In this document: in pieces, positions 50,045 through 57,539 of the stretch
Position numbering within the stretch: position 1 is the first letter of the stretch
Layout of the letters: each line of letters starts with the position of its first letter
DNA from: Pseudomonadota bacterium
Lineage (GTDB): Bacteria > Pseudomonadota > Alphaproteobacteria > Rhodospirillales > Magnetospirillaceae
Assembly (NCBI GenBank): GCA_023458315.1
Contig: JAEXAH010000124.1
Location: 1-64,000 of the forward strand
Direction: 5' to 3'
Length of the DNA: 64,000 nucleotides
Notes under the pieces: generated by a model
What the model was told of the DNA's origin: nothing
The model's input: only the letters and a program-made list of their open reading frames with translations
Database searches by the model: none
Program-made: the position numbers and the translations under genes

Positions 50045-50711
50045 GAGGCTTGGTGCTCTCCTGAGGGGTCTGGTCCGATATGGCGCCCTGGCCCTGATTG
50101 TCAATGTGCTGCCGGTATGGCTGGCGGTCGCCGCCGCCGAACCGCTGCGCATCCTGGCCCTGGGCGATTCGCTGACCGCCGGGTACGGCGTGGCGCCCGG
50201 CGATGCCTTTCCCGACCAGTTGCAGCGCGCCCTGCGCGCCGAGGGCCGCGACGTCACGGTGATCAATGCCGGAGTGTCCGGCGACACCAGCGCCGGCGGC
50301 CGGGCGCGGCTGGACTGGGCGCTGGCCGACCGCCCCGCCGTCGCCATCGTCGAATTGGGCGCCAATGACGGCCTGCGCGGGCTGGACGTGGCGCAGATGG
50401 AACGCAACCTGGACGACATTCTGGCGCGGCTGAACCGGGCCGGGGTGCGGGTGCTGCTGACCGGCATGCGGGCGCCGCCCAATTTCGGCGCCGAATACGC
50501 CACCGCCTTCGACGCCGCCTATCCCCGGCTGGCGCAACGGCACGGTGTGGCGCTGTATCCGTTCTTCCTGGAAGGGGTGGCCCGCGACCCGCGCCTGAAC
50601 CAGCCCGACGGCCTGCACCCCACCCGCGACGGCGTGGCCGAGATCGTGCGCCGCATCCTGCCCGCCGTGCGCGGGGTGTTGCCCGCGCCCAAGACCGGGG
50701 GCACGGGCTGA
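50043..50711 (+). CDS. tesA: Arylesterase/acyl-CoA thioesterase TesA (GDSL hydrolase)
   Basis: This 222-residue SGNH/GDSL hydrolase has a hydrophobic N-terminus (signal or anchor), the nucleophile block ALGDSLTAGYGV, the Gly block GVSGDTSAGG, the Asn block ELGANDGLRG and the Asp-x-x-His block DGLHPTRDG. It probably cleaves acyl thioesters or esters in the periplasm. Start ATG 50043 forms CATG with the divergent ybbA start, so both promoters must lie inside the other gene's coding region. The FIST gene follows with one shared base. Confidence 0.93.
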   Translation: MRLGALLRGLVRYGALALIVNVLPVWLAVAAAEPLRILALGDSLTAGYGVAPGDAFPDQLQRALRAEGRDVTVINAGVSGDTSAGGRARLDWALADRPAVAIVELGANDGLRGLDVAQMERNLDDILARLNRAGVRVLLTGMRAPPNFGAEYATAFDAAYPRLAQRHGVALYPFFLEGVARDPRLNQPDGLHPTRDGVAEIVRRILPAVRGVLPAPKTGGTG

Positions 50712-51814
50712 TGGCGGCGTTCTCGGCGGCGCTGGCGCGCGGCGACCATTGGGGGCTGGCGGCCAAGTCCTGTCTGGAGCGGCTGCGCCATGACGGCGCC
50801 AATGTGGGCTTTCTGTACGTCACCGAGGCGTTCAACCAGAACCTGTCCAGCATCCTGACCTTCCTGCGCGAAACGACCCGCATCGCGCACTGGACCGGCG
50901 CGGTGGTGGCCGGGGTGATGGCCGACGACGACGTGGAATCCGAGGGCGGCGCCCTGGCGGTGATGGTCGGCCACCTGCCCGAAGACTTCGTCCGCGTCTT
51001 CCACGGGCTCGAGGCCGACGGCCTGGCCACCTGGCTGACCCTGCACCGCCCTTGCCTGGTGGTGGCCCATGGCGACAGCCGCACTCCCGGCATGGCCGGG
51101 CAGGTGACGGCGCTGGCCGACCAGACCGGCTTCGTGGTCGGCGGCCTGGTGTCGCCCGGCGGCCCGCCCGCCCAGATCGCCGGTCAGGTGGTGGCGGGCG
51201 GTGTGGCCGGCATGCTGCTGGCCGCCGAGATCCCCACCGTGGTCGGCATCACCCAGGGATGCAGCCCGCTGGGCGTCCCCCACCGGGTGACGGCCTCGTC
51301 CGACGGCGTGCTGATGGGGCTGGACGGCCGCCCGGCGTTGGACGCGCTGAAGGACGAAGCCGGTCAATTGATTGCCCGCGACCTGCGCCGCGCCGCCGGA
51401 TACATCCATGTGGGTCTGCCGGTGCCCGGTTCCGATCGCGGCGAATACGTGGTGCGCATGCTGCTGGGCATCGACCCGCGCCAGGGCTGGCTGGCGGTGG
51501 GCGACAGCGTGGCCGAGGGCGAGGAGGTGCTGTTCGTCCGCCGCGACCCCCAGACCGCCCGCGCCGACCTGGAACGCATGCTGGCCGATGTGGCGCGGCG
51601 GCTGGACGGGCGGCGGCCGCTGGCGGCGTTCTATCATTCCTGCCTGGGGCGCGGCCGCCACATGTTCGGCACCGACGCCGCCGAACTGGATCTGGTGCGG
51701 GCGGCGTTGCCCGACGTGCCGCTGGTCGGCTTTTTCGCCCATGGCGAATTCGCCGGCGAACGCCTGTACGCCTATACCGGCGTGCTGAGCGTGCTGCTGG
51801 AGCCGGGGACGTGA
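50711..51814 (+). CDS. FIST-domain sensor protein
   Basis: This 367-residue protein contains a FIST N and C domain: VGFLYVTEAFNQ, VGHLPEDFVRVFHG, the core GGLVSPGG and GVPHRVTASSDGVLMGLDGRPALD, with LVGFFAHGEFAGERLYAYTGV near the end. FIST domains are predicted to bind small ligands such as amino acids; here no effector domain is attached. Its start overlaps tesA by one base (TGATG) and thpR begins within its stop codon (GTGA), so the three genes are translationally linked. Confidence 0.9.
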   Translation: MAAFSAALARGDHWGLAAKSCLERLRHDGANVGFLYVTEAFNQNLSSILTFLRETTRIAHWTGAVVAGVMADDDVESEGGALAVMVGHLPEDFVRVFHGLEADGLATWLTLHRPCLVVAHGDSRTPGMAGQVTALADQTGFVVGGLVSPGGPPAQIAGQVVAGGVAGMLLAAEIPTVVGITQGCSPLGVPHRVTASSDGVLMGLDGRPALDALKDEAGQLIARDLRRAAGYIHVGLPVPGSDRGEYVVRMLLGIDPRQGWLAVGDSVAEGEEVLFVRRDPQTARADLERMLADVARRLDGRRPLAAFYHSCLGRGRHMFGTDAAELDLVRAALPDVPLVGFFAHGEFAGERLYAYTGVLSVLLEPGT

Positions 51815-52344
51815 TCCGCCTGTTCGTCGGCCTGGATTTGCCCGGCGACGTGGCGCGGCGGCTGGAAGCCCTGGGCGGCGGCATTCCCGGCGCGCGGTGG
51901 GTGGCGGCACGCAACCTGCACGTCACCCTGCGCTTCGTCGGCGAGGTGGACGAAGGCGTCGCCGCCGAGATCGACGCCGCCCTGCTGGCCCTGCGGGCGC
52001 CGGGATTCGAGCTGTCGCTGGACGGTTTCGGCACCTTCGGCCACGGCAAGCCCAACCATCTGTGGGCGGCGGTGGAACGGGCGCCCGGCCTGATGCATCT
52101 GCAAGGCCGGGTCGATGTGGCGTTGAACCGTCTGGGGCTGGTGTCGGAAACCCGCCGCTATCTGCCGCACGTCACCCTGGCGCGGCTGTCCGATCCGCCG
52201 GTGCAGCGGCTGAAGGACTTCATCGCCGGTCACTCGCCGTTCCAGGCGGGGCCGTGGACAGTCGAACATTTCGTGCTGTACCGCAGCCATCTGGGCCGGT
52301 CCGGCGCGGAATACGAAGCCCTGGCCGAATATCCGCTGGGTTGA
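51811..52344 (+). CDS. thpR: RNA 2',3'-cyclic phosphodiesterase ThpR
   Basis: This 177-residue 2H phosphoesterase carries the two catalytic H-x-T motifs, LHVTLRF and PHVTLARLS. It opens cyclic phosphate ends of RNA. The start is GTG 51811, within a GTGA overlap with the FIST gene's stop; the frame starts MIRLFVGLDLPGDVARRL, as in the family. It is the last gene of the tesA operon. Confidence 0.93.
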   Translation: MIRLFVGLDLPGDVARRLEALGGGIPGARWVAARNLHVTLRFVGEVDEGVAAEIDAALLALRAPGFELSLDGFGTFGHGKPNHLWAAVERAPGLMHLQGRVDVALNRLGLVSETRRYLPHVTLARLSDPPVQRLKDFIAGHSPFQAGPWTVEHFVLYRSHLGRSGAEYEALAEYPLG

Positions 52345-52387
52345 TCCGCACACGCACCGAAAGGCCACGGACAACGGCGACTTTTGC

Positions 52388-52416
52388 TTGTCCGGACTGG
52401 GGGTTGCCTGTACTTT
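52388..52416 (+). promoter_or_regulatory. Promoter next to lipoprotein start (possible leaderless)
   Basis: TTGTCC (52388-52393), a 17-base spacer and TACTTT (52411-52416) lie before ATG 52424 with only seven bases between, so the transcript may begin at or within a few bases of the start. The boxes are imperfect, so this is weaker than the CBS case. Confidence 0.4.
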
Positions 52417-52423
52417 CGGGGCC

Positions 52424-52966
52424 ATGAGACTTCGCACGCTCCGCGCCGTTCTGCTTGGACTTTCCACCGTGGCCCTGGCCGGTTGCGGTTCCAGCACCTC
52501 GTTGCCGCAGACCCAGGCGGGCGACCCGCAGCAACAGCCCGATTTCTCGCTGCTGACCGACATCCCGATCCCGTCGGGCGCCACCATGGACAACGAACGG
52601 TCGCTGATCCTGGGCGACAAGGACCGCTGGACCGGCCGCGTGGTCATGAAGCTGTGGAAATCGGCGCCGGACGCCAACGTCTTCTATCAGTCGCAGATGC
52701 CCGCCTTCGGCTGGGAACCCATCATGGCCGCCACTTCGGGCGTCAGCGTCATGGCCTATGTGCGCGGCGACCGCGCCGCCACGGTGCAGATCGAAAGCAG
52801 CGCCATGTGGGGCTCGACCGTTTCGGTCATCGTCGGCCACCGCGCCGCCAACCAGCCCGCCGCCCCCTATGGCGGTAGCCAGGGCGGCTATGGCGGCGGC
52901 TATGACCAACCGCGCGCCGCGCCGCAGGAACGCATCCGGTCGGAACCCCTGCCGACCCGCCGCTGA
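52424..52966 (+). CDS. Lipoprotein of unknown function
   Basis: This 180-residue protein has a lipoprotein signal with lipobox LAGC (MRLRTLRAVLLGLSTVALAGCG). A compact middle domain (IPIPSGATMDNERSLILGDK and VVMKLWKSAPDANVFYQSQMP) precedes a Gly/Tyr/Pro-rich C-terminal tail (YGGSQGGYGGGYDQP). No family was identified. ATG 52424 is chosen over an upstream frame because it begins the signal. An EF-hand lipoprotein gene follows after 17 bp. Confidence 0.75.
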   Translation: MRLRTLRAVLLGLSTVALAGCGSSTSLPQTQAGDPQQQPDFSLLTDIPIPSGATMDNERSLILGDKDRWTGRVVMKLWKSAPDANVFYQSQMPAFGWEPIMAATSGVSVMAYVRGDRAATVQIESSAMWGSTVSVIVGHRAANQPAAPYGGSQGGYGGGYDQPRAAPQERIRSEPLPTRR

Positions 52967-52983
52967 GCGCCGGATTGCCGCCC

Positions 52984-53520
52984 ATGCCCCACCGTCTTCT
53001 TCCCCTTCTGGCCGCCGCCCTGCTGGTCGGTTGCGCCCCGGCCCGCCCGCCCGAGCCCCAGGCGCCGCCGCCGACCTGGACCGCCAGCCCCAACGGCGAA
53101 CCCCTGCCATTCCGTGCCGGGCAGGATGATTGCCGGGGTGCCCTGGCGGCGTGGTTCGATCGCGCCGACCGCGACGGCAACGGCACGGTGGACGTGGGCG
53201 AGATGGTGGCGGATGCCGATCGCTGGTTCGCCCTGGCCGACCAGGACGGCGACGGTCAGGTGACGCCCGGCGAACTGGCCGCGATCCGTGCCCGCCTGCT
53301 GCCGCCCGAACCCGACGCGGCGGACGCCGCGCGCGGCCCGCGCATCCCCCGGTCGCAAGTGCGGGTCGATCCGGTGATGCAGGCCGATGCCAATGCCGAT
53401 TTCCGCGTTACCGCCCCGGAATTCCGCGCCTGGACCATGGAACGTCTGGCCGGACGGCCGCTGACCCGGGCCGAGGCGCTGGCCGCGTGCTTGACGGCGA
53501 CGGATTCGCACCCAAGATAA
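52984..53520 (+). CDS. EF-hand lipoprotein
   Basis: This 178-residue lipoprotein (MPHRLLPLLAAALLVGCAPA) has two EF-hand loops: DRADRDGNGTVDVGE and ADQDGDGQVTPGE, and a third weaker loop DANADFRVTAPEF. It probably binds calcium in the periplasm. An upstream TTG gives an alternative start, but ATG 52984 begins the signal. It follows another lipoprotein by 17 bp, suggesting an envelope operon. Confidence 0.85.
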   Translation: MPHRLLPLLAAALLVGCAPARPPEPQAPPPTWTASPNGEPLPFRAGQDDCRGALAAWFDRADRDGNGTVDVGEMVADADRWFALADQDGDGQVTPGELAAIRARLLPPEPDAADAARGPRIPRSQVRVDPVMQADANADFRVTAPEFRAWTMERLAGRPLTRAEALAACLTATDSHPR

Positions 53521-53620
53521 TAGGCAAGGCGCCGCCGCCGTTCCGGGACGGTGCCGACATCCCGGGTGCCGATCACCGGACCCGCCCGCATTCTCGCTCG
53601 CCCGAGGAGGACGCCAGACC

Positions 53621-54067
53621 ATGTCCCGCCTGTCCGCGTTCAACAGCCCCCTTCTGCTTGGTTTCGATCATTTCGAGCGTGTGCTCGACCGCGTCGCCAA
53701 AAGCCAGGGCGAGGGCTATCCCCCCTACAACATCGAGCAGATCGGCGAAAACGGCCTGCGCATCACCCTGGCGGTGGCCGGGTTCACCATGGATGACCTG
53801 TCCGTGGCGACCGAGGACAACCAGTTGATCATCCGCGGCCGTCAGGCCGAGGACGACGGCACCCGCATCTTCCTGCATCGCGGCATCGCCGCCCGCCAGT
53901 TCCAGCGCGCCTTCGTGCTGGCCGAGGGCATCGAGGTCTGCGCCGCCACCCTGGACAACGGCCTGCTGCACATCGATCTGGTGCGGCCCCGGCCCGAACC
54001 CCGGGTGAAGAGCATTCCCATCCAGGGCGGCGGTTCCAACCGCACCCTGAACTTGTCCGGCGAGTGA
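53621..54067 (+). CDS. Small heat shock protein Hsp20 (IbpA-like)
   Basis: This 148-residue chaperone has the alpha-crystallin core: PPYNIEQIGENGLRITLAVAGF, VEDNQLIIRGRQ-like strand and ARQFQRAFVLAEGIEVCAATLDNGLLHIDL. It binds denaturing proteins in an ATP-independent manner. GAGGAGG precedes ATG 53621. The DUF1150 gene begins 20 bp later. No clear heat-shock promoter was found. Confidence 0.94.
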   Translation: MSRLSAFNSPLLLGFDHFERVLDRVAKSQGEGYPPYNIEQIGENGLRITLAVAGFTMDDLSVATEDNQLIIRGRQAEDDGTRIFLHRGIAARQFQRAFVLAEGIEVCAATLDNGLLHIDLVRPRPEPRVKSIPIQGGGSNRTLNLSGE

Positions 54068-54087
54068 TGGCCGGCGGAGGTATCGCC

Positions 54088-54300
54088 ATGATGCAGACCC
54101 CACGCCCGCCGTTGAGCAAGACCGATTTCGTCCGCTGGGGGGTGCCGGAAATCGCCTTCGTCAAGCGGATCGAGGCCGAAGGCGCCATGACGTGGTCGAT
54201 CCACGCCGCCGACGGCACCCAGATGGGTCTGGCCCCGTCGCGCGACCTGGCCTTCGCCGCCATCCGCCAGCACGATCTGGAACCGCTCAGCGTGCATTGA
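54088..54300 (+). CDS. DUF1150-family protein
   Basis: This 70-residue protein matches the DUF1150 pattern: GVPEIAFVKRI, WSIHAADGTQMGLAPSRDLAFAAIRQHDLEPLSVH. DUF1150 genes often follow Hsp20 genes in alphaproteobacteria. I start at ATG 54088 because GGAGG lies 7 bases upstream; GTG 54064 and ATG 54067 also exist and would overlap the hsp20 stop. Function is unknown. Confidence 0.85.
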   Translation: MMQTPRPPLSKTDFVRWGVPEIAFVKRIEAEGAMTWSIHAADGTQMGLAPSRDLAFAAIRQHDLEPLSVH

Positions 54301-54319
54301 CCGGACGGCTACGGCAGGG

Positions 54320-54784
54320 TCAGGCGACGGACTCGGCCTCCGCCAGCCGCTGCAACTCGGCCATGGCCCGGCGCAAATCGTCGGGCCGCTGGTCCACCGC
54401 CACCGCCACCCAGGCGGCGGCGGCGCCGTTTTGGTGCAGCAAGTCCAGGGATTCCTCTTCCGGGGCGTCGTCCAGCCACAGGAACGGCCCGGCGAAATCG
54501 ATGGCCTGGGCCTTGTAATCGGCCCAGCATGCCGGGCGTACCCGCGCCAGCAGGGCATCCACCGCGTCGGCCTCGTTGCCGGGGCCGATGGCCTGGCGGA
54601 AGGCGCGGCGCAGATCCTGGTCGCAGCCGTCGCGGCAGCGGCTGGTCAGCCAGACGCAGGTGAAGCGGGCGGTGGCCCATTCCAGGAAATCGCGCAGATA
54701 TTCGGCCGGCGCCAGTTCGCCGCGCAGCCGGGCGTGGCCGCCCCGCCGCAACAAGGTGCCGTCCACGTCCAGATACAGATGCAT
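54320..54784 (-). CDS. HAD-like protein of unknown substrate
   Basis: This 154-residue protein begins MHLYLDVDGTLLRR with the DxDGT HAD nucleophile motif, followed by WLTSRCR-like and FLWLDDAPEEESLD. It resembles small HAD phosphatases or nucleotidase-like proteins, but the cap and full acid set are not certain. It converges with DUF1150 (20 bp). The frame extends upstream only as shadow of the next gene. Confidence 0.75.
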   Translation of the reverse strand: MHLYLDVDGTLLRRGGHARLRGELAPAEYLRDFLEWATARFTCVWLTSRCRDGCDQDLRRAFRQAIGPGNEADAVDALLARVRPACWADYKAQAIDFAGPFLWLDDAPEEESLDLLHQNGAAAAWVAVAVDQRPDDLRRAMAELQRLAEAESVA

Positions 54785-54855
54785 GGCTGCGCCTCCCCCC
54801 GGTGGCACGTCATCGTTCCCCCAAGCTTGCGCCAGGGGGCGCCGCCGCGCAAGGG

Positions 54856-55782
54856 TCAGGCGGTCAGCAGGCGCAGGGCGGCGGGCAGGATGGTGATGCT
54901 GGTGCCGGGCAGGTCGATTTCGACCGCTTCGTCGGCGGCGAACAGCAGCACCAGGGCGTCGCTCAGCACGTCGGGCGCGATGCCGGTATCGGCGATGAAG
55001 CTGGGGGTGATCACCGGCAGCGCCACCAGGGCCGAGGCCAGTTTCTCGGCGCTGTCGCGGTCGAAGGGCGCGCGGCGGAACAGCGCGGTCCAGCGGCGAT
55101 GCACCTCCTCGGCGCCGTCCAGCAGCACCGGCATGCGGCGCAGCACCCGCCGGGCGCGGCCCATGTAATAGGCGATCCAGGCGCCGTCCTCGCCGTCGCA
55201 AGCGGCGGCCAGGGCATGGGCGAAGCCGTCCTCGGCGCGGCCGTCGGGCGGCAGGACGTGCACCATGGGCATGCCCGCCCAGGTCGGCAGGGCCGAAGCC
55301 AGCAGCGCCGCCACCTGCACGTCGCGGGCGGCCAGCGGCGCCGATTGGATGAAATCCACCAGGGCCATGGCCGATTGCGGCAGCCCGGCCGGGCTGGCGT
55401 GGCGGGCGGCCCAGGCGACGACGATGGCGCGGGCGGCGTCGTCGGCGAAGGGCGCGGGCGGGTCCAGGCGCGTGGCGACCACGGCATACAGCCGTTCGAT
55501 CAGCGCGGGCACGGCGATGGGGGCGGGGGGCGGCAGGTTTTCCAGCAGATGCAGGGCGCGGGACTCGCTCCACATCAGGCGATAGGCGGCGGGGTCCACA
55601 TCCAGGGCCGGGCCGTTGGGGCCGGACAATTGGGCGGGCAGGGCGCGGGCCAGCCCCTCCCAACAGGTCAGCCGCGCCAGTCGCCAGTCCTGGCCCGGGC
55701 GGTGGCGGCGCTGCCAGCGCTCCATCAATTGGGTGCAGCCGTCCAGCAAGCCGGTCAGAAAATCCTCGACCCGTGCCTCCAT
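54856..55782 (-). CDS. Unknown helical protein
   Basis: This 308-residue protein has no recognised family. It is mostly helical with Trp and Leu-rich segments (LTCWEGLARALPAQLSGP, AYYMGRARRVLRRMPVLLDGAEEVHRRW) and no signal or membrane helix. It lies divergent from the M48 protease gene. Codon use fits the genome. No function is proposed. Confidence 0.7.
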   Translation of the reverse strand: MEARVEDFLTGLLDGCTQLMERWQRRHRPGQDWRLARLTCWEGLARALPAQLSGPNGPALDVDPAAYRLMWSESRALHLLENLPPPAPIAVPALIERLYAVVATRLDPPAPFADDAARAIVVAWAARHASPAGLPQSAMALVDFIQSAPLAARDVQVAALLASALPTWAGMPMVHVLPPDGRAEDGFAHALAAACDGEDGAWIAYYMGRARRVLRRMPVLLDGAEEVHRRWTALFRRAPFDRDSAEKLASALVALPVITPSFIADTGIAPDVLSDALVLLFAADEAVEIDLPGTSITILPAALRLLTA

Positions 55783-55853
55783 CGTCCCCTCGGCCTGTCG
55801 CGGTCGCCGATTTGTAAGACATTCGCGGGGCCAGGGCTACCGTTCATTCGCCA

Positions 55854-55881
55854 TTGTTTTGCCCCGGGCGCGGACTATCCT
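55854..55881 (+). promoter_or_regulatory. Promoter of the M48 peptidase gene
   Basis: TTGTTT (55854-55859), a 16-base spacer and TATCCT (55876-55881) form a reasonable promoter, leaving a leader of about 27 bases before ATG 55915. GGGGGAAC before the start may serve as the ribosome-binding site. Confidence 0.5.
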
Positions 55882-55914
55882 TTGTCCGTCGCGTCAACAA
55901 GCGGGGGAACGACC

Positions 55915-57372
55915 ATGGGCATCACACGCCGGGCCATGCTGCTGTCGGGGCTGGCCGGGCTGGCGCTGTCGGGCTGCCAGGTGGCGCCCGGCACCGGGCG
56001 GTCCAGCTTCAACCTGCTGAGCGAGGACGACGAACGCCAGATCGGCCGCCAGACCCACCCGCAGATTCTTCAGGAATTCGGCGGCGCCTATGACGACGGC
56101 GCCGTGGCCGCCTATGTCGCCGGGCTGGGCCAGCGGCTGGTGCGGGTGTGCGAGACGCCCGACGCCGATTTCCGCTTCACCGTGCTGAACAGCCCCATCG
56201 TCAACGCCATGGCGTTGCCCGGCGGCTATATCTACGTCACGCGCGGCCTGTTGGCCCTGACCTCGAACGAGGCCGAAGTGGCGGGCGTGCTGGGCCACGA
56301 GATCGGCCACGTCCTGGCCCGCCACACCGCCGAGCGGGTCAGCCGCGCCCAGGCGGGCGGCTTGTTCGCCGCCGTGCTGGGCGCCGTGGTCGGCGTGCAA
56401 GGGGTGGGCGAACTGGCACAGATGGGCGCGGCGGCCTATCTGCAAAGCTTTTCCCGCGACCAGGAATCCGAGGCCGACCATCTGGGCCTGCGTTATCTGG
56501 TGCGCGGCGGCTGGCATCCCCGGGCCATGGTCAGCATGCTGGAAAAGCTGCGCGATCAGGCGCGGCTCGAGGCGATCATGGCCGGGCGTTCGCCCGAAAG
56601 CGTCGATCAGCTTGATTTCATGGCGTCGCACCCGCGCACCATCGACCGCGTCAACGCCACCATGGCCGAAGTGGCCGGGGCGACGCCGCAGGGGGCCTTG
56701 GGCGCCGAAACCTTCCTGCGGCAAGTGGACGGGCTGGTCTATGGCGACGACATCGACCAGGGCGTGGTGCGCGACCGCGTCTTCCTGCATCCCGCCCTTG
56801 ACCTGCGGTTCGAGGTGCCGACCGGCTTTCGTCTGGTCAACGGCGCCAAGGCGGTGGTCGCCACCCACCCGTCGGGCGCCGCCATCCTGTTCGACGGCGC
56901 CGCCGCGCGCGGCGTGCAGGACATGGGCCAGTACATCACCCGGGTGTGGCTGAAACGGTCGCAAGTGTCGGGGCTGGAAGCCATCGAGATCGGCGGCATG
57001 CCCGCCGCCACCGCCGCCACGCGCGGCCGCACCAAGCAGGGCGAGGCCGACGTGCGGGTCGTGGCCATCCGCTACAACGCGGAAACCATCTACCGTTTCA
57101 CCTTCGTCACGCCGTTGAACCAGACGGCGGCGCTGGCCACCGATTTGCGCCGCACCACCTATTCCTTCCGCCGCCTGACCGCCGAGGAACGGGCCGGCGC
57201 CAGGCCGTGGCGGCTGCGCGTGGTGCGGGTGCAAGCGGGCGACACCGCCGAGAAACTGGCGGCGCGCATGGCGCCCAACCAATGGCAGGCCGAGCTGTTC
57301 CGGGTGATCAACGGCCTGGGGCCGGGCGAACAGCCCGCCCCCGGCGATCAGGTCAAGCTGATCCTGGCCTGA
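55915..57372 (+). CDS. M48 metallopeptidase, BepA-like, exported lipoprotein
   Basis: This 485-residue protein starts with a Tat-type lipoprotein signal (RRAMLLSGLAGLALSGC). The M48 zinc site is HEIGHVLARH with the third ligand region SEADHLGLRYLVRGGWHPRAM. A C-terminal half follows that is not protease, ending in a LysM-like segment (VRVQAGDTAEKLAARMAPNQWQ, FRVINGLGPGEQPAPGDQVKL). It probably works on outer-membrane or periplasmic proteins, like BepA. It is a single gene with a long hairpin downstream. Confidence 0.9.
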   Translation: MGITRRAMLLSGLAGLALSGCQVAPGTGRSSFNLLSEDDERQIGRQTHPQILQEFGGAYDDGAVAAYVAGLGQRLVRVCETPDADFRFTVLNSPIVNAMALPGGYIYVTRGLLALTSNEAEVAGVLGHEIGHVLARHTAERVSRAQAGGLFAAVLGAVVGVQGVGELAQMGAAAYLQSFSRDQESEADHLGLRYLVRGGWHPRAMVSMLEKLRDQARLEAIMAGRSPESVDQLDFMASHPRTIDRVNATMAEVAGATPQGALGAETFLRQVDGLVYGDDIDQGVVRDRVFLHPALDLRFEVPTGFRLVNGAKAVVATHPSGAAILFDGAAARGVQDMGQYITRVWLKRSQVSGLEAIEIGGMPAATAATRGRTKQGEADVRVVAIRYNAETIYRFTFVTPLNQTAALATDLRRTTYSFRRLTAEERAGARPWRLRVVRVQAGDTAEKLAARMAPNQWQAELFRVINGLGPGEQPAPGDQVKLILA

Positions 57373-57501
57373 CCGCCGGAACAGGTCGGGTATACCATAT
57401 CCCGGTGATCGGAACCGATCACCGGCGCCCTCAGGCGGCGGGCGTGGGCCATCCGGCCCACTTGCCTCCCGCGGCATAAGCCGCGCGGCCCCTTGGGCCT
57501 A

Positions 57502-57538
57502 ACCAAATCCCCATGAGTTTCACTCACGGGGATTTGGT
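57502..57538. terminator. Long near-perfect hairpin between convergent genes
   Basis: ACCAAATCCCCATGAGT (57502-57518), a TTC loop and ACTCACGGGGATTTGGT (57522-57538) pair over 17 bases with one mismatch. It sits right after the end of the minus-strand chemoreceptor gene (57540) and 130 bp after the M48 gene. There is no strong T tract, but the position suits a shared terminator. Confidence 0.65.
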
Positions 57539-57539
57539 G

